DNA from: Polytrichum commune
Lineage: Eukaryota; Streptophyta; Polytrichopsida; Polytrichales; Polytrichaceae
Assembly: GCA_950295325.1 (NCBI GenBank)
Contig: OX485807.1
Location: 23,591,666-23,655,665, forward strand
Reading direction: 5' to 3'
DNA length: 64,000 bases
Shown here piece by piece: positions 12,216 through 24,100 of the stretch. Every line of letters begins with the position of its first letter. Position 1 is the stretch's first letter. The translations under genes and the position numbers were made by a program. The notes below the pieces were generated by a model. That model did not search any database and had not been told where the DNA came from. It was given only the letters and a program-made list of their open reading frames with translations.

Positions 12216-13270
12216 AAATAGGGTGCCTTTTGCAGTGAATCCTTGGGCACTGATGAGTGAAGGATGGAAGAAGGTATAATAGCTCATTTAGAAAGTTAAC
12301 TGAAACAGTCCTAGATGTAACATAGAGTATAACTTAAACCATGCTAGGAGTGCTTTAACCCCTGAACACTGGGTGGGCCACGGCATTTTTTAAAGTTTTT
12401 CAATGTTTTTGTTTTTTCAGCCTTTTATGATATAAAAATGAGTCCTCCAACATTATCTGACCATAGGATCATATAAAAGACTACATCTGCTATTTAGTGT
12501 GGAAAATGAAGGTACTTTGTTAGAAAGCATAGGATACACTGCACTAGGATTAAACACACATTATCTATGGAAGACCCCTGGTTCCCTTGTTGATAAATTT
12601 TAAACAATTATTTCTAGTGAAGCACTCCAAAATACAGAATCCCAATTCTTGACTTAGAAAGTTAGGCTACTTTAGATCAAGAAGCATGGACTCTGATACT
12701 TTTCACACCAAATTCAAAGTCTTTCAACCTATGTGGGCTCATCGCTTTGAATTTGTCACATACAAACAAACAAAAAACAGAAAAGAGAACTTATCTTCCA
12801 TTAGGCAATAATCAACCCCTAAAGGCTGAAGTGAAATCTTCCCAAATCGCCTTGGAAATTTTAGGTTAATTTAATAGCTTGTCGAAGAACAATTGTACCT
12901 CTGATGGTGGATATGACCATATGATGGAAACATTGTAAAGTTTAAAATGGTGCACACAAAACTTCAACCATCCACATGTTCAAAAGAAAAAAGAAAAAAT
13001 AGTGTTGATATGGTTGGGCAAAGGTGCTTGCCCGGACATCTTGTTTGGTCTTTAGAAGTTAAGGGCTCCACATGACTCTGAAACCAAGACTCGAATTAAT
13101 AAACTTTAACTTGATTGCCCAACAACCAATGGTGTCCAATGTCCAATATGTCCTACATGACCAAATCTTGTGACGAAAGTTAAAATTTGTCCGTCTGACC
13201 TACACCATGGCAAAGATAAGTATATCCAAAACCAACATTGAACCAAACACTATGTGCCTTTGTCATACAC
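12216..13270. other. non-coding stretch, no gene seen
   Basis: AT-rich, no motif, repeat or tRNA-like fold recognised. Confidence 0.45.
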
Positions 13271-13274
13271 TAGT

Positions 13275-14035
13275 GGAGGTCCAAATGTATGACAATGGTA
13301 GAGAGTGTTGGTTTTGGGTATGGGTACGCTAGTGCTTGCCAACAACACTTGACAATCCTACCCATACATGTGTCCACTCCACGTAGACTTCCACAACATG
13401 GATTGCGGACCCCAATAGAAAACCAGTTGGAGATCCAGTTTGGGTTTCGCAAGTGATTGAAGGTTAAATACACATGTGCCCTTCTTCCACAGTTTAACTA
13501 GTAAGGAAAGGTGGGTATAGTGTCAATCTAACACGAAAGTGTCCAAAATGATACCAGTTGGTCATTCTAGTATCATTCTAGACACTTTCGTGTTAGATTG
13601 TTGTGTCATGTAGACCCACCATTCCTACTAGTGTATGTCGAAGGATGGTCAACTTCGAGTGGCCACTTCTCTAATTTATCAAGCTCTATGAGGGCAAAAG
13701 AATGGCCCATGGTTGCCCATGTTGGCATACTAGACTTTAAGGCATCACATGTACATTGAATGATTTGAACTTCTTGGTGACAAAACTAAATGATTGTTTC
13801 TCTTTCCCGCAATTGTTGAATACTTAGGATACTAGCAATTGGGCATCTTCAAATCCTAAAACCAACATTCTCTACCATGGTTGTACATTTGGATGCAAAC
13901 TTCTTGATGACAAAACTGAATGATTGTTTCTCTTCCCCAGAATTGTTGAATACTTAGGATATCAACAGCTAGGTGTCTTCAAATTTGAAAACCAACACTC
14001 TCTACCACAATTATACATTTGGACTTCAATAGAGG
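13275..14035. repeat. inverted and tandem repeat cluster
   Basis: GGTCCAAATGTATGAC followed by GGTAGAGAGTGTTGGTTTT at 13277-13318 recurs inverted near 13850-13895 and 13990-14030. In addition 13769-13898 and 13899-14030 are direct tandem copies with a period of 130 bases (ACTTCTTGGTGACAAAACT at each start). The arrangement suggests a foldback element with a duplicated arm. Confidence 0.65.
13497..13632. mobile_element. small foldback MITE
   Basis: ACTAGTAAGGAAAGGTGGGT at the left pairs with ACCCACCATTCCTACTAGT at the right, and inside them TCTAACACGAAAGTGTC pairs with GACACTTTCGTGTTAGA. Nearly the whole 136 bases folds back on itself. It lies inside the 13.3-14.0 kb repeat cluster. Confidence 0.75.
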
Positions 14036-14198
14036 ATTGTGTATCACATGGGCCTTGTCAATTGTCAAAATGACACATGTTTTCTTTTACTTGTTGTTTC
14101 ATGGCAAACATATATGTGCTCTTAATATTGTTTAAAGGTCACGAGCAAAGGACCACCAAAACACAGCCCTTTGCTACAACTTTCATTGTGTAAGACTA

Positions 14199-14383
14199 CA
14201 CTACAAGTAAAACATGGTTTTAGAATACATGTCCCATTTGACAAGGGCACTCATTAGCACATGTCTGATTGACAAAAGTGCAATCTTTGATAACCTTTGT
14301 CAAACTTGGCTCTTATCAATTGGATCATGTGCTAATGACCACCCTTGTCAAATGAAAGTGTGCTAGGACAATGTTATCTAGTA
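14199..14383. mobile_element. foldback MITE with CACTA-like left end
   Basis: Starts CACTACAAG, the start typical of CACTA transposons. CCCATTTGACAAGGG and CATTAGCACATG in the left arm pair with CATGTGCTAATGA and CCCTTGTCAAATG in the right arm. The right terminus is degenerate, so the CACTA label is a suggestion only. Confidence 0.6.
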
Positions 14384-15800
14384 TATATATATATTGCAAT
14401 GTTAAAATTGATGTGCCTTGTTGATTAGATCAACCTTCATGACTTGTCATGTAGCAACATGCCACCTTCTTTAGTTGCAGCCCAATTATTGCAAAATCTA
14501 TTATGCGGGTCGATGATGGACCACACACTACATTGTTTATGGTATTCAATGTTACAAACATTGTTTACCAAGGACCTCAGCTAGATGCCTAGAGGTCTCA
14601 AAGTGCCACATTCATTACTTGCCAATATAACATTGTTCATCAACATAAGTAACTTTTTCAAATGAAAAAACTCTTCACATAGTGACATTTAGCATAGCAC
14701 ACTGGGATACTTGAGATAACAGATCTGAGATTACTGGTTTACCGTGTCGCAATGACCGTGGCTTACCAAGTAATTTCTCATCCAACTTTCACTCATTCAT
14801 GACATTACTTCATCACAAATTGCTAACAAGAGAAGGTAGGGTTTTGGCCAGCAGATGAACTCATCCATTATCTATGGCATGTATGTTCACTTATTCACAA
14901 GTGTCATCCAAAAAGTTGCCATAGCGTCAAATAATAACATGACACTAAATGTCATGTTTAGTGTAGTTGGCACATATGAACCCTACCCCACCAAATTCCA
15001 TCTACATTTGGGCGGACTTTATCCTTTATCCCACTAAAATCTGGTGGGCGAGCAGCATACATGAAAAACTCGCCCTTACTTGGATGATTGAGAGGTATGC
15101 CTGTCTGCGATTATTCTCTCACCATGCTCGAGTACCAAAAAAGTAAACCAGCATAGATATGAGTCAAGCAGAATAACTGACAGCCTGGCAATTTGTGCGA
15201 GGTGACTGAAGGATGACTTCACTGATGAAAGTGGTGCCAGTACAATAGCTTGGCATCATTGTAGGCCAGGATGGCGATGTGGCTTGCTCTACTCAAAACA
15301 CATGTCTGCAAATAATAATTTCCACATTTGCAAGTCACAATAGAATCATGGGTTCAAAATTAATACAAAACACCTTCATTATACTTAGTTATACAGCAGT
15401 AAAGACAGATGAAATATGAAATACCTCCGATATTCACGGTCTCGACTTACAATATATGAGCTCCTCACCTGCAGCATCCTGCTCAAACGAGGCAAGATTT
15501 GAAGAACTGTGGTCATAAATACCATAAATTGCAGACTCCATAATCAACTAAATGTAAACTTCCGACAGAGCTAACTTAACCCCATGAATGACTGCGCAGT
15601 GCAAACACATTTGAATGAACACAAACTTTTATCCTTTTAAATGGAGAACCAAGCATGACCCCCTAATGAAGACATATAAATGGGGTACACCCAGAATCTA
15701 TTGTGTAAGTCAAATAATAGTCATCTACCTAACTCACTCACTGGATTCACTGGAATACATTTATAAGCAATTTAGTAACCATAATGCTTGATACCCTACC
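14384..15800. other. non-coding stretch, no gene seen
   Basis: AT-rich; no protein motif on either strand. The part near 15.8 kb may include the distal end of the 3' untranslated region of the minus-strand gene that follows. Confidence 0.4.
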
Positions 15801-16365
15801 TTACGCTGTCAAAACTGGAGAAAACGGCAGAAGACACCAACTATACAGGATACCTTCTAAGTATTCGCTGTAAGACACACCTCCTCGTAATAACATTGTA
15901 CAAGAGGTACTGACAGTGACCAATACCGGTTCTGGATATGGCACATACTGTGCCGTTACTTCCAATTTCGATGTCTTTTGAGTACAAGAGTGTTCAATCT
16001 TTGAGACTACACTCGACATCAGTGCTTTTGTACCAAGCCCTTTACTCCATCAAACGGTGTCATTTGTGTCCCCAGCATATCTATACAGAAAGGGTTGTAG
16101 ATGTTGTAGCTACCAGCTGATCAGCCTGACCTGAAGTTACAGCAAGAACATGAATCAACCCAAACAGACTCCAGAGTGATCCTAAATGTGGAACCTCTGA
16201 AACCGCACGTCCAGATGTCACCTGAAGCCATTCTAGGAAGCATGCACCACAGTGCAAGAAGTTGAACTTCATTCTTGAATGGCTTGAGCGCTGTTGCATG
16301 CATCTGCAACATTGGTGATGGGGCATCCATCATTTGTAGGAGACAAAGTTCCTGCGGGATTCGTG
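15801..16365 (-). other. probable 3' untranslated region of the SKIP35-like gene
   Basis: Directly downstream of the stop codon on the minus strand. Composition is balanced like the gene and unlike the AT-rich flanks. TGTAA-type strings occur (for example near 16134-16138), but I see no convincing poly(A) signal, so the 3' end is not fixed. Confidence 0.35.
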
Positions 16366-18171
16366 TTATTGCACTTCAGGCTTGGCAGGATAAAAACTAC
16401 AAGTTTGGTTGGGATCGCAGCCCTGACGGCACCAATCGGGAAGGCGGTCTGCCAGGAAATTTAATAACGTTCTTTTATCTGCATTAAAGAGATCACCAAC
16501 AACGTCAATCAGATTTCCACTTCCTAGGTACAATTGCGTCACAGCTGCAATGACCTCCCCACGTTGTCTTTGCGACAGGAGAGTGCCAACGGCGGTTACA
16601 CATTCTCTATACAGAGGAAGATACCCAATGGCTACTTGCAACTCTAACGGCAGCTCCCCCACGCGAAGAAATGACCTTGTCCGCTTCTTGACAAGCATCC
16701 AGTTGAGAAAATGTCTCTGGCCAGCTTGAATCCCTGCTTCAAATGCTTCCTGGGACCACTCTTCAATCAGCCGCTTCTTAACAGAGTGGTCTGTATCGGG
16801 AGCTTCCGCTAGCGAGATAGCCTCCGCCATGGTCAATTTTTCATCTCCGAGGAAGTTTGAATGAAGTGCGCATAGTACTCCTTCTGGTCCACGAGGTGGG
16901 CCCCTTGTACAAGAGGCTGCAGCTCTAACGGTCTGAACTAAGCTAGAAATATCAACTGGTTTGGGTATGACGTCGATGAGGTAACGAACAGCGTCCAACT
17001 GACAAAAGGTGATGGACATATTTAGGTAGATATATACAGCTTCAAAGCATTGGAGCTCCAGAAAGCATTGCACAACCGGAAGGAGAACGTTTAGCCGGGC
17101 TGCTTGGAATACAGGAAGTTCGGTGACAGTCACACTTAAGTTTTTGATACCACAATCTATGAGTAGAAACTTCATCATCTTCAAGGGCCATTCGATACTG
17201 AACGTTTCCTTGTCGAAGGACGTTTGAGTGACGTTCAGTAGGTTGCTAACATCCTCAATGCTGGCATCAGTAATATCTAGCAAGCGGACATTGATAAGCT
17301 CAGCTGCACCATACTTGCAAACAATTGATAGGATATTGACCATATCGTTGATGACGGTTTCGTGCTCCAGGATTTCTCCAGATTTACAGGACTTCTTCTT
17401 CAACAAGCCATGTGGTGGTCGTTCTTCATCAAGCTTGAACTCTTGACACTTGATTAGCTTGCACAGAAAGGTAACACAAATCATCAGAAGGATTTGACCA
17501 AAAAAATCTTTTGTCAAATGGCTGGAGCCCAGAACCACTAATCTTTGTAGGATCTTGGCTTTGTCCAGGAAAACATGGCCATTCCAGTAATCGATTACAG
17601 CATCTCCACAGCTGACTTGCATTGCCGTTTGAAAGTTTCTGGCTCCGGCTTGCACCAAGCTTTGAATAGCATAGAGTAGAAACTTGACCTCCTCTAAACT
17701 GCTGCAGCTCCATATCCGAGCTGCTCCCATGAGGAGACACTTGTCGAGTTCGTCCATGTTGGCAACGCATATTATATGGTCGACGACGTCTTTACGAATA
17801 CCAACTAATGCCCCCACAAATGCAGCACCAAAGGCAACAGGCCTAGTTCGCTGAAGTAGAGCATCCACGACATGAATATGACCTGACCATCCAGCACACC
17901 TTATGGCTCCAACCAAATTTGTTGCACCTGCATCGATAAGCAGGTTCAGGATCGTGTGGTTACCCACGTTGGCAGCTTGAATTAGCGCAGCGTTCAGATC
18001 TTCTATTGACCAGCCTGCTTTCACAAGCGTGCAGAGTTTTTGGCGCCTGTCATTCTCCGTCGTCGAAGCAGACTCTGATAGTTTATCCACCAGCTCCATC
18101 AGGATGGAATCACAAACTCGCGGTGTAACCGCCTTCAAGCAGCTGCGGTTATCCGTAACCAGCTGGGCCAT
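16366..18171 (-). CDS. SKIP35: SKIP35-like ankyrin-repeat protein
   Basis: A 601-residue uninterrupted frame, by far the most gene-like in the window. It resembles plant SKIP35, an ankyrin-type protein found as a partner of SKP1/ASK, the adaptor of SCF ubiquitin ligases; a role beside SCF is inferred by homology only. No F-box, signal peptide or membrane segment was seen. Residues about 58-108 form two ankyrin-like helical pairs (ALIQAANVGNHTILNLLIDA, then AIRCAGWSGHIHVVDALL). The best-conserved part is residues 440-547: FLGD, then WSQEAFEAGIQAGQRHFLNW, then GYLPLYRECV and LLSQRQRG. Length is about normal for the family. The ATG at 18169-18171 is chosen because a 12-codon upstream ORF ends 7 bases before it and a splice-acceptor-like site lies 69 bases upstream. 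The coding part is a single exon. It stands alone among transposons, and no frameshift or stop was seen, so it is probably functional. Confidence 0.88.
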   Translation of the reverse strand: MAQLVTDNRSCLKAVTPRVCDSILMELVDKLSESASTTENDRRQKLCTLVKAGWSIEDLNAALIQAANVGNHTILNLLIDAGATNLVGAIRCAGWSGHIHVVDALLQRTRPVAFGAAFVGALVGIRKDVVDHIICVANMDELDKCLLMGAARIWSCSSLEEVKFLLYAIQSLVQAGARNFQTAMQVSCGDAVIDYWNGHVFLDKAKILQRLVVLGSSHLTKDFFGQILLMICVTFLCKLIKCQEFKLDEERPPHGLLKKKSCKSGEILEHETVINDMVNILSIVCKYGAAELINVRLLDITDASIEDVSNLLNVTQTSFDKETFSIEWPLKMMKFLLIDCGIKNLSVTVTELPVFQAARLNVLLPVVQCFLELQCFEAVYIYLNMSITFCQLDAVRYLIDVIPKPVDISSLVQTVRAAASCTRGPPRGPEGVLCALHSNFLGDEKLTMAEAISLAEAPDTDHSVKKRLIEEWSQEAFEAGIQAGQRHFLNWMLVKKRTRSFLRVGELPLELQVAIGYLPLYRECVTAVGTLLSQRQRGEVIAAVTQLYLGSGNLIDVVGDLFNADKRTLLNFLADRLPDWCRQGCDPNQTCSFYPAKPEVQ

Positions 18172-18178
18172 TTCTACC

Positions 18179-18224
18179 CTACAGGATGAACAACATCCGC
18201 CTACATCTCCGTCTCATTTCACAT
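18179..18224 (-). promoter_or_regulatory. two upstream ORFs in the SKIP35-like leader
   Basis: On the minus strand an ATG followed at once by TGA (18219-18224) is a minimal start-stop ORF. Two bases further on, ATG at 18215-18217 opens a 12-codon Arg-rich ORF ending with TAG at 18179-18181, only 7 bases before the main start. Scanning ribosomes would meet both first, so they could lower or condition translation of the main ORF. Both positions are read directly; the effect is inferred. Confidence 0.65.
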
Positions 18225-18239
18225 CTATGCAGAAAACTC

Positions 18240-18705
18240 CTGAAAAATAAAATAAGAGATGATATGTCAATGCAAAGGCATAACTATTTGTCCATAAAAT
18301 CTTGCTTAGCTGGAACATAAAAGAGACAGCAGAAACTTGGCAACGAGAAGAAGTTACATGCATGCACTAAATGTTTGAAGTAAAAGGTTCTGAAGTGCAG
18401 ACAGAGAAAGGCATTTGGAAGCCATCACAATGCAGCAACTCAAACGGACTTTCAAGAGTTAATGAAACTTCAGGAATGATGAAAACTCAGGCTACCAATC
18501 TGCTCTTAATGATAGTACACTATGGAATGGCTACATTTCAACACAAAAAGGCAGTTCCTCAGTAACATAACGTACAAGGACGCTGTACAATCGACAAGAA
18601 GCCCCAAGGTGAGCGAGAATCGATCAATGTCTCACAACATCATCGATATCGATCAAGAAGATCATTCAAGCGCTTCTGTCCTAAACCAAAAAATATTATT
18701 TTAAT

Positions 18706-18757
<52 letters not shown>

Positions 18758-19914
18758 CATATATATGTCTAGTGCCTAAGATCCACTTCTTTGCTCCTTC
18801 TTTGACATCTTGCGTATTTGAGGTATCTAACTACGCAACGAGTCGTTAACGACTGCGCACTGCTCTTACTCGGTCAATCTTGCGGGCATTACGCCCGTAA
18901 TTTGCGTTTGCACTTCTTTTCCAGTACATACAAGAGTAAGGCTTTGATAAGGTCTGGAGAAACCGAGTCCCCGGCACAAAGCTCAAAGCTGTAACACAGC
19001 CAGTCTAGCCGGATCTTGCAAATAGAGAGCATGCAAATTTCCTTTGACTAAAGAAACTAAGGCGTAATTTCTGATGAACAAACTAATTCCTCTTTCCTCA
19101 AATCAAATTGATGTGTTACATAGGCCATTAGAAACTATAACTAACTCAAACGATATCCTGTGAAGGTCTTGCCAATGAAAGCCTTTGCGAAAAATATCAC
19201 ACAAGAATCATCATCGTCTCAACAAACGATGAAGACCCTCGAGATACGAAGATCAATGATTCACGTCTATTCAGACTACGGCCTTTCCAATTAGAGATTT
19301 CGTTACCTATAGGATGCTGTTACACCTGCTGCGTCCAACACAGGAATCTCGACAAACCTGGCCGCCAGTTGCGTATGATAGAAAAGCGGCTTCCTCAACT
19401 CCTCATCATAACACATCCATCCTCACTCTTGCTTCCTCAACCTCTCTCTACACGAATCTATCTCCACCTCCAACGTCCCTGATCACTAACAAGGACTCCT
19501 CCTCCCGAAAACAAAAGAAGCTTATCCTCCTACTTCATCCGAGACTAGAAGAAAAGAATAAGAAAAACGAGAGAACGAAAAACTCGCAAGCAAAACAAAC
19601 AAACAAACAAACAAACACGCGCACACACACTTCCTCCTATCCCTCCGTCCACTTCCTTACAATCAACGACTCGCCTCTTGACTACTTCGTCAACGACGCA
19701 CTCATCTACCGTGTCAAGAGGAAGCCTCCCGACAGTTGAACTTCCAGGCTCCCATGCGTCCTCTACGTCTCCTCTTTCCTTGTAACCCTTGCTAAGTTAT
19801 GCGCCTCTCGTCCAAAGGCTCCATCGTCAACGCACGGGAATACTCCTACTCCTACCTCCCCCTCTCCTCTCCGTCGCTTCCTCTCCCTGAGGGCGCGATA
19901 AGCTAAATGCTAAC
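18240..19914 (-). other. probable 5'UTR intron of the SKIP35-like gene
   Basis: On the minus strand a pyrimidine-rich run ending TTTTATTTTTCAG falls at 18241 and is followed by GAG, a good acceptor. A possible donor is CTGGAG/GTTAGC at 19914. This would place a 1.67-kb intron in the 5' untranslated region. The stretch contains an (AC)n(AT)n microsatellite at 18709-18768 and an (ACAA)n tract near 19595-19617. The acceptor is convincing; the donor is a guess. Confidence 0.35.
18709..18768 (+). repeat. (AC)n(AT)n microsatellite
   Basis: About 16 AC units followed by AT units with one ATAC interruption. Lies inside the probable 5'UTR intron. Confidence 0.95.
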
Positions 19915-20340
19915 CTCCAGAAGCCGCAGCGGCGACTCCCGACGATAAATGTGAAGAAGGTCGGGATCCGGGGGCAGCCGGGGGGGCTAGGTGGCGGGTC
20001 CCAATCCTTGGTGGAAGGGAAGTTATGTTATGCATACGAAGGTGATGAGTCGGCTTGACGCACGCTGGCTCGCTGCCTGGCTGCCTGCGACGGACACTGC
20101 GCACACACACACAGAGGGGCGAAGGGGACAAAGAGCGTGACAACGAGGGAGCGAGGGAGGGAGCGGGCGGAGCGGAGGGGAGGGGAGGGGAAGCGGGGCC
20201 CGGTTGGCGAGCCGAGCCAAGGGAGGGAGGCAAGCGTAGCTGCTCTGCTAGGCGAGGCGAGGCGAGGCTAGGTTAGGCTAGGGTGTGGGTGTGGGTGTGG
20301 GTGTGGGTGTGTGGTGACTATGAAGAAAGCAATTGCAAGG
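19915..20340 (-). promoter_or_regulatory. GC-rich probable promoter and first exon of the SKIP35-like gene
   Basis: About 400 bases much richer in G+C and CpG than the surroundings. On the minus strand they read as CCCTCC/CTCC-rich sequence, typical of TATA-less plant core promoters and 5' leaders. A (GGTGTG)n tract lies at 20280-20314 on the plus strand. Position and composition fit the start of the minus-strand gene; no TATA box or mapped start supports it. Confidence 0.4.
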
Positions 20341-20476
20341 GTGAAGGCGATGGCGTCCTACACAACAGTGGCAGCCATCGCTCTCCCTCTCATCACTCAG
20401 CCTGGCCCCTCCCTCATGGCACGTCACGCCCTACTTCACCCTAGACAACCAAGCGACCAAGGTTAAAAGAAGGGAA

Positions 20477-20491
20477 GGGGGGGGGGGGGGG
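20477..20491 (+). repeat. 15-base G run
   Basis: Uninterrupted G run just outside the foldback element; may be a sequencing trouble spot. Confidence 0.9.
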
Positions 20492-20493
20492 TC

Positions 20494-21195
20494 TCTTACC
20501 CCTATATTTGATTGTTATGTAGTCCGGTGATATGCTAGCCACATCCGGGGTCCAGCCAGCCTGGCCGGTGTGGGGCCTCCTGATGATGGTGCCTACCATC
20601 CAGGGCACTAAGGGCCGGTTTACACTACGGTGGAGAAGTCCACCGGTCATGAAAAAAAGGGCGTTTCTCAATTGTGATTGGTCGAAAATGCAACTCTTGA
20701 CCGGTGGGTGTTTACACTAGGTGAAGAAAACAATGGTGGTGAACTTTTCTCATGGATGATAAAATGACATGGCCGCCTACATGGCGGCACTTTTTGGAGT
20801 TGGGCTTCTCCGGAGGAAGAGTTTCTTGTCCGGCCTCAAGAGGCCGGAGAAGCCCAACTCAATAAAAATATTTTATTGCCTTTGATTCTTCTCCGGCACA
20901 TCCACCATTTGCCTCATATAACCATGTCTTGGCCAAGCATTCTTGACCGACCGGAGGCCTTCTCCACCGTAGTGTAAACCGGCCCTAAGGACAACGCCCA
21001 AAAGGGTTTCAACTGGTTGGTTGCAAGGTTCCCACTCTGCGTTCATTCAGTAAGGGCCCTTTTGGATGTTGTCCTTAGTGCCCGGATGGTAGGCACCAGC
21101 ACCGAGGGGGCCCGCACCGGCCGGGCTTATTGGACCCCCATGGTGTGGCTACTATATGAGGACCAAAGAGTAATCGTTATAACACTTCCTATAAC
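20494..21195. mobile_element. outer foldback element split by a Tourist-like MITE
   Basis: The left arm (about 20530-20611, continuing 20989-21004) includes CCACATCCGGGGTCC, TGGCCGGTG and GGTGCCTACCATCC then GGGCACTAAGGACAAC. The right arm (about 21050-21170) is its reverse complement, with TTGTCCTTAGTGCCC, GGATGGTAGGCACC and GGACCCCCATGGTGTGG. The left arm is interrupted exactly after TAA by the MITE at 20612-20985, while the right arm is whole. Outer ends are estimates. Confidence 0.75.
20612..20985. mobile_element. Tourist/PIF-Harbinger-like MITE, 374 bp
   Basis: Terminal inverted repeats GGGCCGGTTTACACTACGGT and, at the right, ACCGTAGTGTAAACCGGCCC. Flanked on both sides by TAA (20609-20611 and 20986-20988), the 3-bp TWA duplication expected for PIF/Harbinger elements. 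Non-coding, so mobilised in trans. Inserted in the arm of the larger foldback element. Confidence 0.88.
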
Positions 21196-21199
21196 CACA

Positions 21200-24100
21200 A
21201 TGGAGTAAAGGGAGGTCCGATATTTTCAATCTAGTTATTGGATGTGCATGTTCGCTGATTTTTTAAACTAAATATAGAGGTCCTCCCAATTGTATTCGTT
21301 GTTGAGGGTGTAAAAGTTATTAATATTTGAAGATGTAGTCTAGCCTCTTTGAAGCATGTGTTTTTATGATGTTTTCTTTTATATCCTCACCAGAAGACCA
21401 CGTACCAATCGAATCTAGGGGTCCGACTAAGAAAATGAATCACTTAAGACCCATCTACCCTATGGGGACCCAAATTTGATAACTTCTTTTTGGATTCCAT
21501 TTTGATTAGTGGTGTGCATGATTGGCTTAGACATGGTAGAAATGAAAATGAAAATGAATTGCATGTCGTTTGAATATACTACACTATTTGAAGTCACTTG
21601 TCTCTAGCTAATTAAATGTCTTTCTAGACCCACACCTTCTTTTCATTGCAAATAGCACCCAAAATTGCCTCCGTTGTTTGTTTGTTTGAAACGAACCTCG
21701 TCCCCGCCCTAATACCAATACTCCGCCCAATAGAAAATTCAAGCCCTTGTGACTTTTGCATAAGAGATTTGAATAAAACATATAAGTAACACAACCCAAG
21801 CTATGTCCCAATGCTTGGCCCTATCCAATCCCACTTTCGCTTAAAATTAACCCCACATTCTTCCAAGTCGCCCCGGGTTTCCCCCGTATTTGTGTTGGAG
21901 ACATTTGAACAGTTTTAAGTGTGCTTAGGTGATGGGATTAGGAGGCATGCATAGGATGTGCTTCTAGGGTGGGAGTTGGAACCAACACCCTACCTTATGT
22001 GGGCCTTTATGTGGTTAATCTTCTTAAGTTCCCCTCTAAGTGCACATGTATTTATATACGTGCAATATAAATCACATTACATTACTCAACCTCCTTCATG
22101 GGCTTTGCAATAAGGTGAAGAATTCCATATTCATTATTCGTGCATTGAGTGAATATTGAGATACACTTAGCCTAAGCATAAGGGAGAGCAATGCCCCCAC
22201 ACCGGCATTTGTGCATGACTAAGTAAAAGCACCACATGTAAATGGTGATGTCCGCCTACCACCCACATGCTTTGGGTTTGTTTTTGGCCTACTACAGTAA
22301 TCTCATGCTTAAGTACGCACTTTGAACTGGAGATGTTGGTGTGCACTTAGTTGGTAGGCGCGTACTTTACTTATATTGTTTTCTAGACCCTCTGATTCGA
22401 TGAATCGCAACATGTAACAGATGGAACCTAAAGCACCCTGCTTGACCAAATATGAAAGTGTTTGTGACTTCAAAGGCTTTGAAACTCTACACAGTATTTT
22501 CCTCGACATTGACAACCAATTGCTTTGCCTCAATGTTTAAACAGAAGTTGAACAAATGTATGATGAATTGCGATGATCGTTTGAGACGTTTTAGCGAAAT
22601 GTTAACAAACTGACATTGAATGTCAAGCATAAAAAAATTATGCATTTGTGACAAATGACTTTGCATGACATGTTCAAACAATAAAATACGAACCCTAATT
22701 GTTGTCACAAATGAACGTTGGCCTCTGAAAATTCCAACTCCATTATGTGCTCCTATACTTAGACAGGGAGCAGACTCCTTCGGCTTAGTATTGTTTTGTT
22801 AGGCTTTTTGTGATCAAAACATTACTCAAATCTCTATTGATGATCAGTGGAGCCATAGATGCTTATGAATTGTGCTCCCATTCTTATGGGGATTCCCAAT
22901 TGTTGCTCGTGTTTACTCTAAGTATTACAACCACCAATGCACATTCTTTGAATGTTGTCAAATCAAGTTTGTGCAGAACTAGAAATGGAACACACATGGA
23001 CCACTTAATATTGTTATGATATTTTTCTTAATTGGACACTTATATTTGAAAGGTTGTTTACACTATGGAGGTGGTTGTGGTTGACAATAGTTAACCATAA
23101 TAATCATTCACACCTACTTGATTTTTATTCACACTTGTCATGTGCAAAAGCCTTGTGGTTGTAGTTGACAGTGGGTTTGGTCTTCCAAATAACTATTTAT
23201 TATTGACTTGGGTGTAGGACTCGAGGAGAAACTCAAGTGTATGTTATCCTTATTGGCCTTGAATTGCATAATTGTAGTTCCAATATAATGGTTGCCTCCT
23301 CAACTTTCTCCTTGGACCTTGGCCTAGAAATTCTCTAGTGTTGCCATGCACACATGAACAAACCACTCTAAGGGTGGTTAACCAGGCATAGTAGTGGGTT
23401 GACAAGGTATATAGGTGGTTGTGGTTGTGATTGGCACTTATTATGTCTTTCAATGGAAATAGAATCAAAGAAAGTGAAACACAACCACCCTTAGTTTGAA
23501 CAACCCTTGAGTGGATTATGTATGTAGACCATGTGTGATCACTCTTCTTCAAGAGACATGTGTGTAATTGAGTGGTCTAAAGGTTTGCACCTAAGATTCA
23601 ACACTAAAAATACAAGTCTTACAATAAGATTGGACTAATATGTGATCAAAACATATATATTGGGCTAGGTAGAACTATGCACACAATTAAGATGCCCTTT
23701 TGATCACCTTCAATTTTACCTCCTATAACTTTTGTATATCAACTTGGGCACAAGCATGGTAAAATGGACAACTCTTCATCCTTGCACATGTTTAAGTGAA
23801 AGTGTTTCAAAATAATATACTAAACTTCAAATTATGTGAAAAAATCATAAACATTAAAAAAATAAAAATCTACAAAGCCAAACAATTCAAGTTGACAAAA
23901 CAATCTCAAAAAGAATTTACACATTTTAAAAGACAATGCAAGTGGGGGTGCACGTAAAACTACTCAACAATGTGGGCCCTCAAAATATAACAATTGATGT
24001 TGGGAGCCCAGTCTGAATCCAAGTCTCCTTGTGCAATTTTTTCAGCGTTTGATTATTATATCTTGAGGGCCCACAAAGCAAGGGTCAATGTTGAGTAATG

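Noticed and set aside
19314-19739. 141-codon plus-strand open frame
   Set aside because: Low-complexity Ser/Thr/Lys content with an (ACAA)n tract and no domain. It lies opposite the probable 5'UTR intron of the minus-strand gene.
20280-20314. Telomere-like (GGTGTG)n tract
   Set aside because: The unit is not the plant telomere repeat, only about five copies are present, and it lies in a GC-rich probable promoter. Treated as a simple repeat.
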